A stretch of DNA of 40,029 bases from Cylindrotheca closterium (Eukaryota > Bacillariophyta > Bacillariophyceae > Bacillariales > Bacillariaceae): NCBI GenBank assembly GCA_933822405.4, contig CAKOGP040000846.1, forward strand, positions 1 through 40,029, in the 5' to 3' direction. Positions 1 through 9,902 of this stretch are shown piece by piece. Made by a program: the position numbers and the translations under genes. The notes beneath the pieces were generated by a model. It did not search any database. It was not told the DNA's origin and saw only the letters and a program-made list of their open reading frames with translations. How positions within the stretch are numbered: the first letter of the stretch is position 1; the number at the start of each line of letters is the position of its first letter.

Positions 1-330
1 GCCCTTTCCATGCTTTCAGAGTAATCGCCGTCCCTTCAGCATTCACAATATCAGAAAGAGTGACTGCGTGCAGGAAGATCCGACACCAGTTGAGCCATTT
101 CAAAGTAAGTTGGTCCACCAAAGAGTCAAGGAACAAGTCGACTAGCAGTTGGTCTCCTTGGCGTAGGGGCTGAAGAGAAGGGGAATCAAACTCCAGGTGG
201 ATGGAGAGAGAGTCGAGTTCACTCCAGGTCCGCTTTGCCCACGTGTCAGATGCCAGGATGGAGGTGTTGGCATAGACTTGTTGGAAGAGGCCGTATGAGG
301 TACCGGTTTCAAGCTGATGTGCCTGAAGGA
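1..330 (-). pseudogene. LINE-like reverse transcriptase fragment (partial, runs off left edge)
   Basis: Read on the minus strand from about 330 down to 1, one frame stays open without a start codon. It has the look of the C-terminal part of diatom non-LTR reverse transcriptase proteins: an ETGTSYGLF stretch, then DTWAKRTWSELDSL, a DLFLDSL segment, and LNWCRIFLHAVTLSDI followed by an ITLKAWKG tail. In those proteins the pattern 'LN.CR.FL.A.TLSDI...G..I...AW.G' lies downstream of the polymerase domain. The fragment is cut by the window edge, so polymerase motifs cannot be checked here. The family call is from memory of the motif pattern; I infer a retroelement remnant rather than a host gene. 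Confidence 0.55.
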
Positions 331-484
331 GTGTATATATATAACTGAATCATTAATTGGTTTTTATGCTACTTCTAGAGTATCCAACTGCCCGTGTAAT
401 ACGGCTGTAGAGGCCAGGAACTATGCTGCTTTTAGTCAGATAAGTTTGAACCACGTTGAGGCATTTTTCAAGAAAAAAGTTGCT

Positions 485-1414
485 CTAGTCAATCATGTCA
501 GGGGACAGATTGGCGCTCCCACTGTTGGTGGGGAAGTACAAACAAGATGCAAGGATTTCTCCTGGGATACAGAGGAATTTTGTGGGTACCTTTTCCAAGG
601 AAAGAATTGAATGCAATTCTCTCAAGTCATCTGTCAATGGGCAGATTGGCGCTCCCACTCTGTTGGTGGGGATTTGGAAGGGTAGACCAAGAAAATCGGT
701 CTGCTGTATCTTTTCCAGAGAAAGAAACAAGACAAATATGCTGTACAACATGGAGGAAATGCAAGCATTGGGGTTGTCCTTCACCAGGTCAACCGTCAAT
801 AGGGTGGTAGAATTCGAGCGGGTTGTTGCCTCCAGACCTTCCTGAGCGTGCTCAGGTGCAGTCCTTGTCGATTTCAAAGCCGTCTCTTGTGATTTTGCTT
901 CATTCGAGCCCATGGTTGTTGGCCACTTCTGATGGGCAGCGCAGACATCATAAAATAGGATTGTTGTTGTGTGTAAATAGTTGAAAATTTTGTTCTGGGT
1001 CCGACCTTGTTTTGTGGACCATCCAATTGAGAATCTGTCCAAAGAATGATCAATGGTTGGTGGAAACGCCGTTGTCAAAGCATGCCAAACAATTTCAACA
1101 AATTCCATGGGGTCATTGCTTGGATTGAGTTTCTTGGGAGAGGCAACAAGCGGCTGTCCTTTCAGTGCGCCATCCTCGGCGATTTTGGAAGGAGGGGGTT
1201 GCTTGTGTCCGCTCTTGGGAGGTATCAAAGCATGCCAAACGGTTTCAAACAGTTCCATTGGGTCATCGCTGGGATCATCCTTTACCAAGTCAACCGTCAG
1301 TTGGGTGGTCAAATTTGAACGGGTTTTTTCCTCCAGGCCTCCCTGACCTTGATCAGTTGCAGCCTTTGTCAAGTTCAGAGCCATCTCATCTGATTGATCA
1401 TCATCAGAGCCCAT
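485..1414 (-). CDS. Hypothetical protein with internal duplications, possibly retroelement-associated
   Basis: A 309-residue minus-strand frame starting at the ATG at 1414 (a further upstream in-frame TTG is not credible). I do not recognise the protein. It is built from repeats: residues near the start (MGSDDDQSDEMALNLTKAAT, then a TVDLVKDDP segment) recur in the middle (MGSNEAKSQETAL, then TVDLVKDNP), and a DPMELFETVWHAL block is followed by DPMEFVEIVWHAL. At DNA level about 760-915 resembles 1265-1415, and about 503-535 resembles 642-673. It is acidic, with no signal peptide or catalytic motif. It lies between a LINE-like fragment and a copia remnant, so it may be decayed element sequence that happens to be open rather than an expressed gene. 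Confidence 0.3.
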   Translation of the reverse strand: MGSDDDQSDEMALNLTKAATDQGQGGLEEKTRSNLTTQLTVDLVKDDPSDDPMELFETVWHALIPPKSGHKQPPPSKIAEDGALKGQPLVASPKKLNPSNDPMEFVEIVWHALTTAFPPTIDHSLDRFSIGWSTKQGRTQNKIFNYLHTTTILFYDVCAAHQKWPTTMGSNEAKSQETALKSTRTAPEHAQEGLEATTRSNSTTLLTVDLVKDNPNACISSMLYSIFVLFLSLEKIQQTDFLGLPFQIPTNRVGAPICPLTDDLRELHSILSLEKVPTKFLCIPGEILASCLYFPTNSGSANLSPDMID

Positions 1415-1640
1415 GGTTGAAGTCCTCAATCAAGCACTTTTAACAGCAAAACCGGTGTCGCTACACGGTCATTGCGTAGATAAAGTACTAGAGAAGATGA
1501 CTTTTTGTTTTTGCAAAATGCGTGATTTTTGTTTTTTGATTTTTGAAACTGAATTTTATAGAGATTCCAAAGGAGCTGCTAATGCACAATCTGAGTATTG
1601 TGTTGCATATTGATCTTGTTTTTGTCAACAACTCATTCGG

Positions 1641-1800
1641 GCTTACGACCATTGATGGGAAAGTGAGATACCAATGCTACATTCCTTTGGCATCAAGATC
1701 CAAGACTGCTCTGATGCCCAACTTACGGCCATTGATGGGAGTGTAAGATACCAATGCTACATTCCTTTGGCGTCAAGATCTAAGACCGCGTTGTATGACG
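1641..1800 (+). repeat. 80-bp tandem duplication inside copia remnant
   Basis: The segment beginning with ACGACCATTGATGGGA (about 1645) is repeated 80 bp later as ACGGCCATTGATGGGA, with nearly the same following sequence (GATACCAATGCTACATTCC in both). As 80 is not a multiple of 3, the duplication breaks the reading frame of the retrotransposon, which supports a pseudogene call for the copia polyprotein. Confidence 0.8.
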
Positions 1801-3286
1801 CAATCAAAAAATGTTTTTGGTCGTATAATGCACGTGACTTCACGGTGGAAAAGATTTATTGCAATGCGGAATTCTGTCCGGTATTTGAGCCTGTGAAAGA
1901 TGAACTTGAAGTTCACATGAACTACGCCAGCAGAGGCAAACATGATCTGAAGGCAGAACAAAATAACCAACATTTGAAAGCGTTGTTTTGGGTTCACGTT
2001 CATCGAATCCCATTCAAGGCGATTCCGAAGAAGTTGACTGTGGCACTTATACTGAGAGTTGTAAAAATATCCAACTACTACCCGGCAAAGGGGGGACTGT
2101 CTGAATACTACAGCCCGCATATGATTATGCATCAGCGAATGGTTGATGCCTCTAAACAATTTGTTGCCGAGATTGGTGCATATGTCCATAGCTATGGGCA
2201 TGATACCAAGAACAATATGGCTGCTCGAATGATCGAGGGTGTCTACATGGGACCCACTGACGATATTCAAGAAGGGCACCGTATTTATGATCTGAATACA
2301 AAGTGCAAGGCATGGCGTACAAAGATCAAGGTTCTTCCAATGACTGATCAAGTCATCAAGATCATTGAAGAAGATGCAAGATTGGAAGGAGTGATGGAAC
2401 TACGCACCTATTCCAAGTGAAATGGCGAGCTCATCCTCGATGGTGATTTGCTTAAAGAGTGGACCCAGATGAACTGTGGGATGAAAACTATGTGCCAGTA
2501 AACAAAAATAAAAGACTGAGTGATGTAACCCTTCAAAATGAAAATATTCCAGATGACGAACTTGATGAATTACTAATAGATGATGAAGCTGACATAATGG
2601 AAGTGAAGTTCAACAGGGAAAGGAACCCAAGATACGATAGCGAAGCGAATCAATATGAAGATGAGCTAGAAGATGAAATGTTTGATAGAATGTTCAAGAA
2701 GATCAAGGCTAGACAAGATGCCGAAGATCTGATGGATGAAGACTATCAAGAACACGAATGGATAACTGGCAATGAAGACATGGACTATGAAGACGATTAT
2801 GAGTCCGAATTAGATGATGATGAAGCCAAGCAGATGCTAGACGAACTGGCAGCTGAATTAGTAGAACTTGGGAAACCTGACAAAGAAGAAATTCTATTCG
2901 ACTTCAATGAAGAAGAAGAAAAAGATGATGATGGTGATAATGCACACAAAGATGTGGTAGTTGATTCGGAAGAGGAAGATAGTGTTGCTCGCACAGTAGT
3001 GAGATTCGCGGACACAGATGATAATGAGTCCGACACTGAAGGAATTGTGAGAAGTTACAGTGACAACGGTGTAGAGGAGATTGGAGCAAAAAGAGTACTT
3101 CGTCCAAGACACAATCGATCCTATTTCTCACAGGGAGTCAAGATGAGACCCACTGAGAGATACTTGTCAGATAATCAACTCCGTAGCTGTAATGAGAGCC
3201 TCAACGCTCTAGCTACCTCTGGAGTAAATCTGAGCTCGAATCTACGTCGGCTATGGATTGCCTACAATAGGAACAGGTGCCAGTGA
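1674..3286 (+). pseudogene. Degenerate Ty1/copia retrotransposon polyprotein (integrase and linker to RT)
   Basis: The frame at 1674-2420 encodes the C-terminal half of a copia integrase as found in diatom elements: residues KTALYDAIKKCF, then VKDELEVHMNYAS, KAEQNNQHLKAL (the catalytic-Glu region, usually 'PEAERNN..IKER'), HRIPFKAIPK, YPAKGGLSEYYSP and the YMGPTDDIQEGH segment. The second catalytic Asp position reads CNAEF instead of DNEF, so the enzyme is probably dead. After the stop at 2418 the reading continues in another frame (NGELILDGDLLKEW at about 2421-2462), then shifts again to a strongly acidic frame (2459-3286) ending with RVLRPRHNRSYFSQGVK, matching the acidic linker before the reverse transcriptase. 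No RT or RNase H follows. At least two frameshifts and an 80-bp duplication mark it as a fossil. Confidence 0.75.
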
Positions 3287-3404
3287 TGCTGGGCTTCTAC
3301 CTGTGAAGAAACGGGAACGAGACTCCACAGCAATGGCTTAAAACAAACTCAGCAGCGGTACCAACATTATGAGCTCCACCTTACTAGTCGACATGAGAAA
3401 TTAG

Positions 3405-4535
3405 CTATAGCTTTAGTATCCTTAATATTTTTTCTTCCCATCCATATGATTGCTTATGACGATCGAAACATCGGATCAATTCATTACAGTAACTGGCAAC
3501 AAATGTTTCGACCTGCTGATCTGCACTGGCAGAAGCTTCTGGAGGATGGATAGGGTTTCCCATTACATATAGAAGGCGCTTTCGGAATGGTATGGGAAGA
3601 CCATACTTTCCATAAAATAGCACCAAACTAGTGCGTAACAATAGTGAGATCTTTTCGATTATTCGGGGGAATTGAACGCGCTTCAATAGTTTTGTACTTC
3701 CAAAACAGTACACCGGAATCATTGGTACGTTGTTCTTCATCGCCAATCGAAATATTCCCCTGCGAATAATTATATACTCCTCATTTGGATGAGCGTTTGG
3801 TTTTGGGTAGCCCTCAAACATTTCTGCAATTCCTCCTGGTGCTAACCCGATCCTTGCACCTGATGACAGGGCACTATCGACTTGTGGTCGAGAAGCATCA
3901 CTATAGTATTGCACGTGTATGGTTAGACAGTCAACAAACTTGACCGATGTCACGTATCTCTTTTTTGAACCTTACACAGCTCCGACCCACTTAAGAACAT
4001 CTCGAACAAAAGGTAACAGCTTTGTTGCAGTAGCAACCACGGGGCGTATTTTTCCAAATGCGACGCCCGTGAGTTCAGAGAGCGTTGCAAAAGCCAAACC
4101 AAAAGGGAAGATGCCGTGAGGACTAATTCCAACTATAGCCTGCTTCTCAAGGAGCTCTCTAGAATAATATGTTTCGGCATCCACAACAATCTCCAAAGCA
4201 AAAAAACGCATCCACGATCCCCAAAGCTTCCATTTCCTCACTTTGATCCTCTCCCCAATATCCGGTTTGCGATGTGGGCCAACAGCGTACATTGCTGTCA
4301 AAAATATTAGTCCTGCCGTATAGAGTGCTCTTTTCCGCCTCTGTTGTTTCGGGATATTTGTTAACCTTCGTACCGTCCATCCATACAAAGCTGGCACCCA
4401 AAATAGTCCACCAACAAAGAACAAGGACGACAAATACACTACTAATCGATCATAGTGCGAGAATTCTCTTTCATTGACACGGATGAGGAGTCGACTCCCT
4501 CGTGGAAGCCTTGGATACAGTGAGTGCTTTGCCAT
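3405..4535 (-). CDS. DGAT2: Diacylglycerol acyltransferase type 2 (DGAT2), two exons
   Basis: Joins complement 4535-3976 and 3900-3405, giving 351 residues, normal for DGAT2. The enzyme makes triacylglycerol from diacylglycerol and acyl-CoA at the ER/lipid-droplet surface. Seen: an N-terminal hydrophobic hairpin (about residues 31-50 and 69-85), the active-site block ISPHGIFPFG (about 137-146, equivalent to the HPHG motif), WVGAVDASR at the exon junction, the signature PGGIAEMFE (about 208-216), RRGIFRLAM, IPVYCFGST, YGKYGLPIPFR and MGNPIHPP. The intron 3975-3901 (75 bp, GTAAGG...CTATAG) was placed because splicing restores the conserved W-G-x-x-DASR context. I start at the first true ATG at 4535. 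The gene sits between a dead copia element and a DNA transposon whose tip lies about 200 bp upstream of its start. Which diatom DGAT2 paralogue this is cannot be told. Confidence 0.93.
3901..3975 (-). other. DGAT2 intron
   Basis: 75-bp GT-AG intron on the minus strand (GTAAGG donor, TATAG acceptor). It contains in-frame stops if read through, and its removal joins GAV to DASR in the conserved DGAT2 motif. Confidence 0.85.
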
Positions 4536-4739
4536 CAATTTTACTGGTACGACAATAGAAATCTATTATTTGGTTGCGGGGCGAGCGGGTGATGTAGCAG
4601 GACCGGAGGATACCGGTAGGGAATGAACCTGGGACGGCCGGGAATCAACATTTACTCCTAAAAATTGTATGCTAAATTTCTATTTCCCGGCCGTTCCTGG
4701 CTGAGAATGGCAAAAGATTTTGGTTCGTTTTGCTAATGA

Positions 4740-5244
4740 GGCAGTGGGAATCCCCGGATTTCTCCCCTAGTTGCGAGATTTTCCCACAGCTCAATTTTTC
4801 CCACAGCTCAATTTTTCCCACAACTCAATTTTGCTTCCCACAACTAGTTGTGGGAATTCCCTCAACAGTTGTGGGAAAATTGTCATTTCTACACAGAAAA
4901 CCACGTAGGATATGTACTGAGACAAATTTGAAGTTTCCCACAACTCTAATTGTAGTTGTGGGAAGTTTCCCACAACTCTAATTGTTTTATTGGGAATTAT
5001 GGGAAAACTGTCCGTTCTACGGAAAACTGTCTGTTCTACGCACAAAACAACGTTTGATATATGTACTGACTAGAAAATAGACAACTACATATGATGTTTC
5101 CCAAAAACTCTAATTGTTTTCGTGATATTTCGTGATACATTTAAAGGCAAAAATAACGGACATCTGAGCAACGGAAATTCCCACAACTAGTTGAGGGAAA
5201 TTCCCACAACTAGTTGTAGGAATTTCCCACAACTATTTTTTAAG
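4740..5244. repeat. Left subterminal palindromic repeats of the transposon
   Basis: The stretch is dominated by variants of the palindrome CCCACAACTAGTTGTGGG and its half-sites (TTCCCACAACT / AGTTGTGGGAA), at least a dozen copies in both orientations. Clustered short palindromes inside the tips are typical transposase-binding regions. The right end carries only about two copies (9579-9625), so the ends are asymmetric. No gene is credible in this stretch. Confidence 0.75.
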
Positions 5245-5709
5245 ATTCCTACAACTATTGTGATTTTCCGAAGTCGTGTTGATAGTGTTTTTTTTTCTTT
5301 TTTCCCCAAAACAAAAACACCATACCCCCGTAGTTCATGAGATAGCATCGTTCGTTCTCAATACTGCAGCAAACAAGACAAGAAAGGTGTCGATAGCTTC
5401 GTCTTTATCTGCTTGTTATTCTGATGTAAGTAGTTTGTATGGATTCGGTGAAAAAGTCTTCATTTATGCCCCATAAGGGTCCATTTTCATCGTCATTTCA
5501 TTATCATTGATCGATTGACAATGACGGTGCGGTCAATTCGCCTTTCGATGACATCGCAACGGTGCCAATGCCATCTTTATGATATGAGTGAAGACTTGGC
5601 AAAGTGTCTTTGTCGTTGTACTCTTGGTTGTGGTGTTGGAGCTGCTTGATGCTTCGGTATTTTCAACGCCGAATCTCACCTATTGTTTCGTTTCTCATGT
5701 TGCAGCATG
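5245..5709 (+). repeat. Left long terminal inverted repeat with promoter, 3' splice site and start codon
   Basis: It pairs with 9127-9591 in inverted orientation. The inner edge reads TTTCTCATGTTGCAGCATG in both copies: a polypyrimidine-rich stretch, a TTGCAG splice-acceptor-like site and the ATG of the downstream gene. It most likely serves as the shared promoter/5' leader (perhaps with an intron) for both genes of the element. A 66-residue frame at 5276-5476 that reappears at 9560-9360 is just the duplicated repeat, not evidence for a gene. Confidence 0.85.
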
Positions 5710-7014
5710 CCAACGTATTCTCTGCCATCTGACCGGCAGCGGGAGGAGCGAGGGCAGTTGGCAACACAACGCCATCAAGAACGTGCTTACATTGAGGAGC
5801 AAGCTCATGTATTAAGACGTAGTGGAGGATATGCAATTTCAGCAAAACTTGTGCAACGTACTGCCATCCAGAAGGCATTTGAATACTTTCAAGACGAAAC
5901 CTGGGACTTTGGCTACAAATCGGGCAAACGAATGGACAGCGCAGCTCTCAAACGCATTTTGAATGAAGTGAGAGTTATCACTGGTTATGATGTTTCTTGG
6001 CGACAGTTTCGTGACTGGCTGACATACTATCTTCAGTTTGGCCATCTCCCATCTCGAAAGAAAGCTTGGAAGGGAGAGCAAGGCCGATCAAAGCGATTGT
6101 CGTTTACTGCAAATGATGATGAGTGTCTACAAAGAATAATCGAAGAGCAACCTCAATTGTATCTGGATGAGATTGTGACGGAGATGAAGAAGTTGAGAGG
6201 CAAAATTTGGCATCCGTCAACACTTTGGAAGCGAATGCACGACCTTGGATATTCTTTGAAAGTGGCGGTGCATCGTGCCAGACAAGCTAGCGAGAATGAA
6301 CAGGCTCTCTTCTACCAGCGACTCGACCAATTCGTATTGGATCCTCAACAGATACTTCTCATTGACGAGACTCACAAAAGTCGTAATGCAAGTCGACGAC
6401 GTCGTGCTTGGGGGAAAAAGGGAATTGCAACTGTGATTCCTTCCTACTTTGAAGAAGACTTCCTACAACAATTCACTATAATTGGTGTCGCCAACATATT
6501 TGGCTTTGTACCTGAAGCTTGTGAAATAGTTCACCGAAACGAACGCCTTGAGAATCGAGGCACTGTCGATACTGAAAGGTTTGAGCTTTTCATTGAAAAG
6601 AAACTCGTCCCAATTCTAGGGAATTATGAAGAGAAGGAGCCTAATAGTGTTGTCATTTTGGATAACGCAACAATACACATGTCCGATCGAATTGAAGAGA
6701 TGATAAATGATGCTGGGGCCATACTGCTATTCACAGCGCCGTATTCGCCAGACATCAATCCAATTGAATATTTCTTTTCAACTTACAAAAAGGGGCTTGC
6801 TCGGAACTCAAAGAAAGGTCTATGTATGTTCGACGCTCACTTTGATGCAATTCATCATGTCACACCCGAAGCTGCAATGAACACCTTTCGTCATTGTTTG
6901 TATCCTGGAAGTGACGAATTCTGTGAGAGATATGGGCAAAACGACGATGACGACGAAGAGTTGTTCATGATCATGACAGTAATAGCACTGTTCATTTGGC
7001 GGAAGCAACACTGA
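5707..7014 (+). CDS. DDE transposase, IS630/Tc1-mariner superfamily (DD34E)
   Basis: 435 residues from the ATG at 5707, the last codon of the inverted repeat; in-frame codons upstream belong to a probable intron end. The N-terminal half (about 40-190) has helix-turn-helix-like DNA-binding segments and the LYLDEIVTEMKKL...HPSTLWKRMHDLGYS pattern seen in IS630/Tc1 proteins. The catalytic part has LLIDETHKSRNASRRRRAWG with Asp about 220, VVILDNATIHMS with Asp about 319, and TAPYSPDINPIEYFFSTYK with Glu about 354; 34 residues separate the second Asp from the Glu (DD34E). The protein would excise and integrate the element by binding its ends. The triad is complete and the frame unbroken, so it could be active. 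An AATAAA lies about 25 bp after the stop. Confidence 0.92.
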   Translation: MPTYSLPSDRQREERGQLATQRHQERAYIEEQAHVLRRSGGYAISAKLVQRTAIQKAFEYFQDETWDFGYKSGKRMDSAALKRILNEVRVITGYDVSWRQFRDWLTYYLQFGHLPSRKKAWKGEQGRSKRLSFTANDDECLQRIIEEQPQLYLDEIVTEMKKLRGKIWHPSTLWKRMHDLGYSLKVAVHRARQASENEQALFYQRLDQFVLDPQQILLIDETHKSRNASRRRRAWGKKGIATVIPSYFEEDFLQQFTIIGVANIFGFVPEACEIVHRNERLENRGTVDTERFELFIEKKLVPILGNYEEKEPNSVVILDNATIHMSDRIEEMINDAGAILLFTAPYSPDINPIEYFFSTYKKGLARNSKKGLCMFDAHFDAIHHVTPEAAMNTFRHCLYPGSDEFCERYGQNDDDDEELFMIMTVIALFIWRKQH

Positions 7015-7077
7015 TCTTTGCGGTAAGGTGCCTAACTATTGAATAAAGACATAAATAGCAAAATTGATTACAACAAA

Positions 7078-9129
7078 CTACAGCTGCTGAAAAGGGTTCA
7101 CCCTTACTTGTTTTTCACCCAGTTTGAAAACGTCCGTCACCAGGAGCCGCACATACACTGTGGGAGAATCGTCTCTGATTCTTCCATAGACCGACTGGAC
7201 AACTCCGACGACTGTCTCTTTCTGAAAATGTTTCAGATGCATTGATGCCTTGAGACTATCCTGTGCAGTAAGAGCAAGATTGACCTTCCACTCTTTGTCT
7301 CCTTTCGTTATTGCTTCGTTCAGGTCTTCATCAACACAGAAAACAGGTTTTAGAGTATCGATGACATTTTCGCGGGCACATACTTCGCCCATTGTCGTAT
7401 CATCCAAATCCAATTTCACATAGCAGGGACCAGTTTCCGTGGTTTCATTGACAAAGGCAATCCAACACGAATTGATATCCTGGGCATTGTTTGTAGTTGT
7501 ACCTATCACAGAAGAGGGTGCTGGGGAACACAGCGTTTCCAACATTGGGGTCATCGCGGCAGACATATCTTCGTATTTGTTCTTTTTCTTCTTCTCAAAC
7601 GACGGTGGGCGGGTAGGAATTCGAGAGTCAAGAGGAGCATATTCACCACGGATAGGAATTTTCCCATAAAAATAGTTTTCATCACAAGATGATGGATTTA
7701 TCTCTGGTGGAAGTTCTTCCAAACTGGGCCAGGAACTTTCATTATCATCTTCACAAGGGAATCTTTCGTCAATCCAGAGAATATCGTTGGCCTGTTTCCT
7801 TTGATAGTATCCAAGAAGATACGTCATATGCTCTTTTGTGAAAGCATGATACATTTTTGACTGTGGGCTAGAGTAGAGCCTGTCAAAGTACTGTTGCAAG
7901 TCACGGGCCACTACCACTTGCCCGCCCCGCCTTTCAGCTCCAGTTCTTGCACGTAGATCTTTTGCCTTTTCGGGTGTGGCATACTTAGTGAAAGGATCTT
8001 GTGATTCCAAGAGATCCTCTTGGGTCACAACACTTTCATCTTCGCCATAGAATTCAATATCATTTGACTTCCTGGCACCAAGGGAAACCCATATGTCAAT
8101 GTCCATTTGCTTTGCTTTCGATCTTTTTGATTCAACATACTCCCAAAATGTGCTTGTCTGTAAAACCAAAGACATCTTCTTGCCGTTTCTCCTATCCTGC
8201 AGGTATAGACCCGCCGTTTGTGCAACTCCATTGCATGAGGGCCCCTTATATGATTGACAATCAAGGGCTTTTAGCTGAACTTGACGGCGAATGAAACCAA
8301 TTGGCGGTATCTGCCTTGGCTCGTCATTGATCTCCGTCGAGCAATCCAGAGTACAATTATCTGAAGTTTTGCCATCCATCACTGTGTAGTCCACTTGCTT
8401 GGTTCGGTAGTCTACTGTCTTGAATGTTGGACCTAGCAGGTGGATGTTCAACTTGCAACGTCGTAGGTCATACTGACCAATACTGTCACTAGATGCATGT
8501 GATCGATCATCCTGAACTTTTTCTGCACATCTTACAACCAGGTCCATAAAGACTGGATACGAGAATGTATCCAAGTTGTCCTCGTCCTCGTCACCCTCCG
8601 CCATTCCAGCTGGAAGCTCAGTCTCGCAATTGAGATCATGAAAGGCCCTAGTATCAAATGCTGTTTTCCAAGTTTTTTCATTTGAAATGTGAGTAACATT
8701 GGTAGTGCCGTTTGGTGGTTCAGCCTGATTCTGATTTTCACGGCAGAATAGAATGGGCTTTTGAGCGGAGTCTAAAGTGACTTTATCAATCTCAAGATCC
8801 GAGCAGTCTCTTTCCACAATATCAGAGACGGCAATATAAACGTCTTCTATGTTTGATTCTGCATTCAAGTCGGTCCTGAAGAAAGTTTCAGTCATATTTT
8901 GCATAACATACTTATGGCTTTGCTTGGGGAACGCTACTGTATCGCTTCTGCTTTTCTTCTTGCAATGAAGTCGAATGACAAGAAATGGCACACCAGTCAT
9001 AGTTCTTTTTGCGCGTTTGGACGTCCATTGTCTTGCTGGTTCCTCTGTGTCACTTTCAGACGAAGAAGAGAGCTCTAACACCTTTTTAGCACAATGTACT
9101 TTTTGCCTTTCAGATGATCTTCGCGACAT
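7078..9129 (-). CDS. Accessory protein of the transposon, function unknown (683 aa)
   Basis: Uninterrupted 683-residue frame starting at the ATG at 9129, again the last codon of the inverted repeat, and converging on the transposase gene with 63 bp between stops. I do not recognise a family. Visible features: a Ser/acidic N-terminus (ELSSSSESDTEEP) followed by a basic nuclear-localisation-like run (SKRAKR), a central acidic segment (EGDEDEDNLDTFSYPVF), a conserved-looking region rich in aromatic residues (VVVARDLQQYFDRLY ... FTKEHMTYLLGYYQRKQAND ... DERFPCEDD), and a hydrophobic-patterned C-terminus ending QVRVNPFQQL. Sharing promoter repeats with the transposase suggests co-expression and a role in transposition, such as DNA binding or target choice. 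That role is inference only. Confidence 0.85.
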   Translation of the reverse strand: MSRRSSERQKVHCAKKVLELSSSSESDTEEPARQWTSKRAKRTMTGVPFLVIRLHCKKKSRSDTVAFPKQSHKYVMQNMTETFFRTDLNAESNIEDVYIAVSDIVERDCSDLEIDKVTLDSAQKPILFCRENQNQAEPPNGTTNVTHISNEKTWKTAFDTRAFHDLNCETELPAGMAEGDEDEDNLDTFSYPVFMDLVVRCAEKVQDDRSHASSDSIGQYDLRRCKLNIHLLGPTFKTVDYRTKQVDYTVMDGKTSDNCTLDCSTEINDEPRQIPPIGFIRRQVQLKALDCQSYKGPSCNGVAQTAGLYLQDRRNGKKMSLVLQTSTFWEYVESKRSKAKQMDIDIWVSLGARKSNDIEFYGEDESVVTQEDLLESQDPFTKYATPEKAKDLRARTGAERRGGQVVVARDLQQYFDRLYSSPQSKMYHAFTKEHMTYLLGYYQRKQANDILWIDERFPCEDDNESSWPSLEELPPEINPSSCDENYFYGKIPIRGEYAPLDSRIPTRPPSFEKKKKNKYEDMSAAMTPMLETLCSPAPSSVIGTTTNNAQDINSCWIAFVNETTETGPCYVKLDLDDTTMGEVCARENVIDTLKPVFCVDEDLNEAITKGDKEWKVNLALTAQDSLKASMHLKHFQKETVVGVVQSVYGRIRDDSPTVYVRLLVTDVFKLGEKQVRVNPFQQL

Positions 9130-9591
9130 GCTGCAACATGAGAAACGAAACAATAGGTGAGATTCGGCGTTGAAAATACCGAAGCATCAAGCAGCTCCAA
9201 CACCACAACCAAGAGTACAACGACAAAGACACTTTGCCAAGTCTTCACTCATATCATAAAGATGGCATTGGCACCGTTGCGATGTCATCGAAAGGCGAAT
9301 TGACCGCACCGTCATTGTCAATCGATCAATGATAATGAAATGACGATGAAAATGGACCCTTATGGGGCATAAATGAAGACTTTTTCACCGAATCCATACA
9401 AACTACTTACATCAGAATAACAAGCAGATAAAGACGAAGCTATCGACACCTTTCTTGTCTTGTTTGCTGCAGTATTGAGAACGAACGATGCTATCTCATG
9501 AACTACGGGGGTATGGTGTTTTTGTTTTGGGGAAAAAAGAAAAAAAAACACTATCAACACGACTTCGGAAAATCACAATAGTTGTGGGAAT
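9127..9591 (-). repeat. Right long terminal inverted repeat
   Basis: Inverted partner of 5245-5709. It carries the leader, splice-acceptor-like TTGCAG and start codon of the 683-aa gene, in the same arrangement as on the left. Similarity stops right after the ATG on the inside and around 9591 on the outside. Confidence 0.85.
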
Positions 9592-9902
9592 TTTTGGCAA
9601 AAATCTGTTCCCACAACTAGTTGTGGGAAATCGCGTTAAATATCGCGGGGACGAAATAAAATGAAAAGGGGGAATTCCCACTGCCTCATTGCGAAAGTCT
9701 TCGAACCATCCGACTATTGTTTTTTTTCAGAATTTATTATACATCCTGGTCTCTTTTGACTTGAAGTGATGATCCAGAAAACTCACAGTATTTTGGTATC
9801 CTGGGGTGTCAACATTTGAATTATCAAATGAATGGTGTCACTATACCGGTACCCTGGTAGTCAGTCTGGAGCAGTTGGACAAATTTTTCATTTTTTCTCT
9901 CG

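Larger units (their letters stand above)
4738..9687. mobile_element. Two-gene DNA transposon with long inverted repeats (IS630/Tc1-mariner-like)
   Basis: The two tips match as inverted repeats: GAGGCAGTGGGAAT at 4738 and its complement ending at 9687. Bases AT flank both sides (4736-4737 and 9688-9689), a possible 2-bp target duplication, but the canonical TA of Tc1/mariner insertion is not clear. Inside lie long terminal inverted repeats of about 465 bp (5245-5709 and 9127-9591), which align without gaps (position p pairs with 14836-p). Between tips and long repeats are palindromic GTGGGAA-type motifs, abundant on the left (4740-5245) and few on the right. Two convergent genes fill the interior. 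Both start exactly at the inner end of the repeats, and both are open, so the copy may be recent and potentially active. Confidence 0.85.

Noticed and set aside
2797..3131. Minus-strand Ser-rich and His-rich frames
   Set aside because: Shadows of the acidic linker of the copia polyprotein.
4730..5045. Small frames over the left end of the transposon
   Set aside because: They are translations of the repeated palindromes (FPQL repeats) and appear on both strands.
5276..5476. 66-residue gene duplicated at 9360-9560
   Set aside because: It lies in the terminal inverted repeat and starts at a non-ATG codon; the duplication is explained by the repeat.
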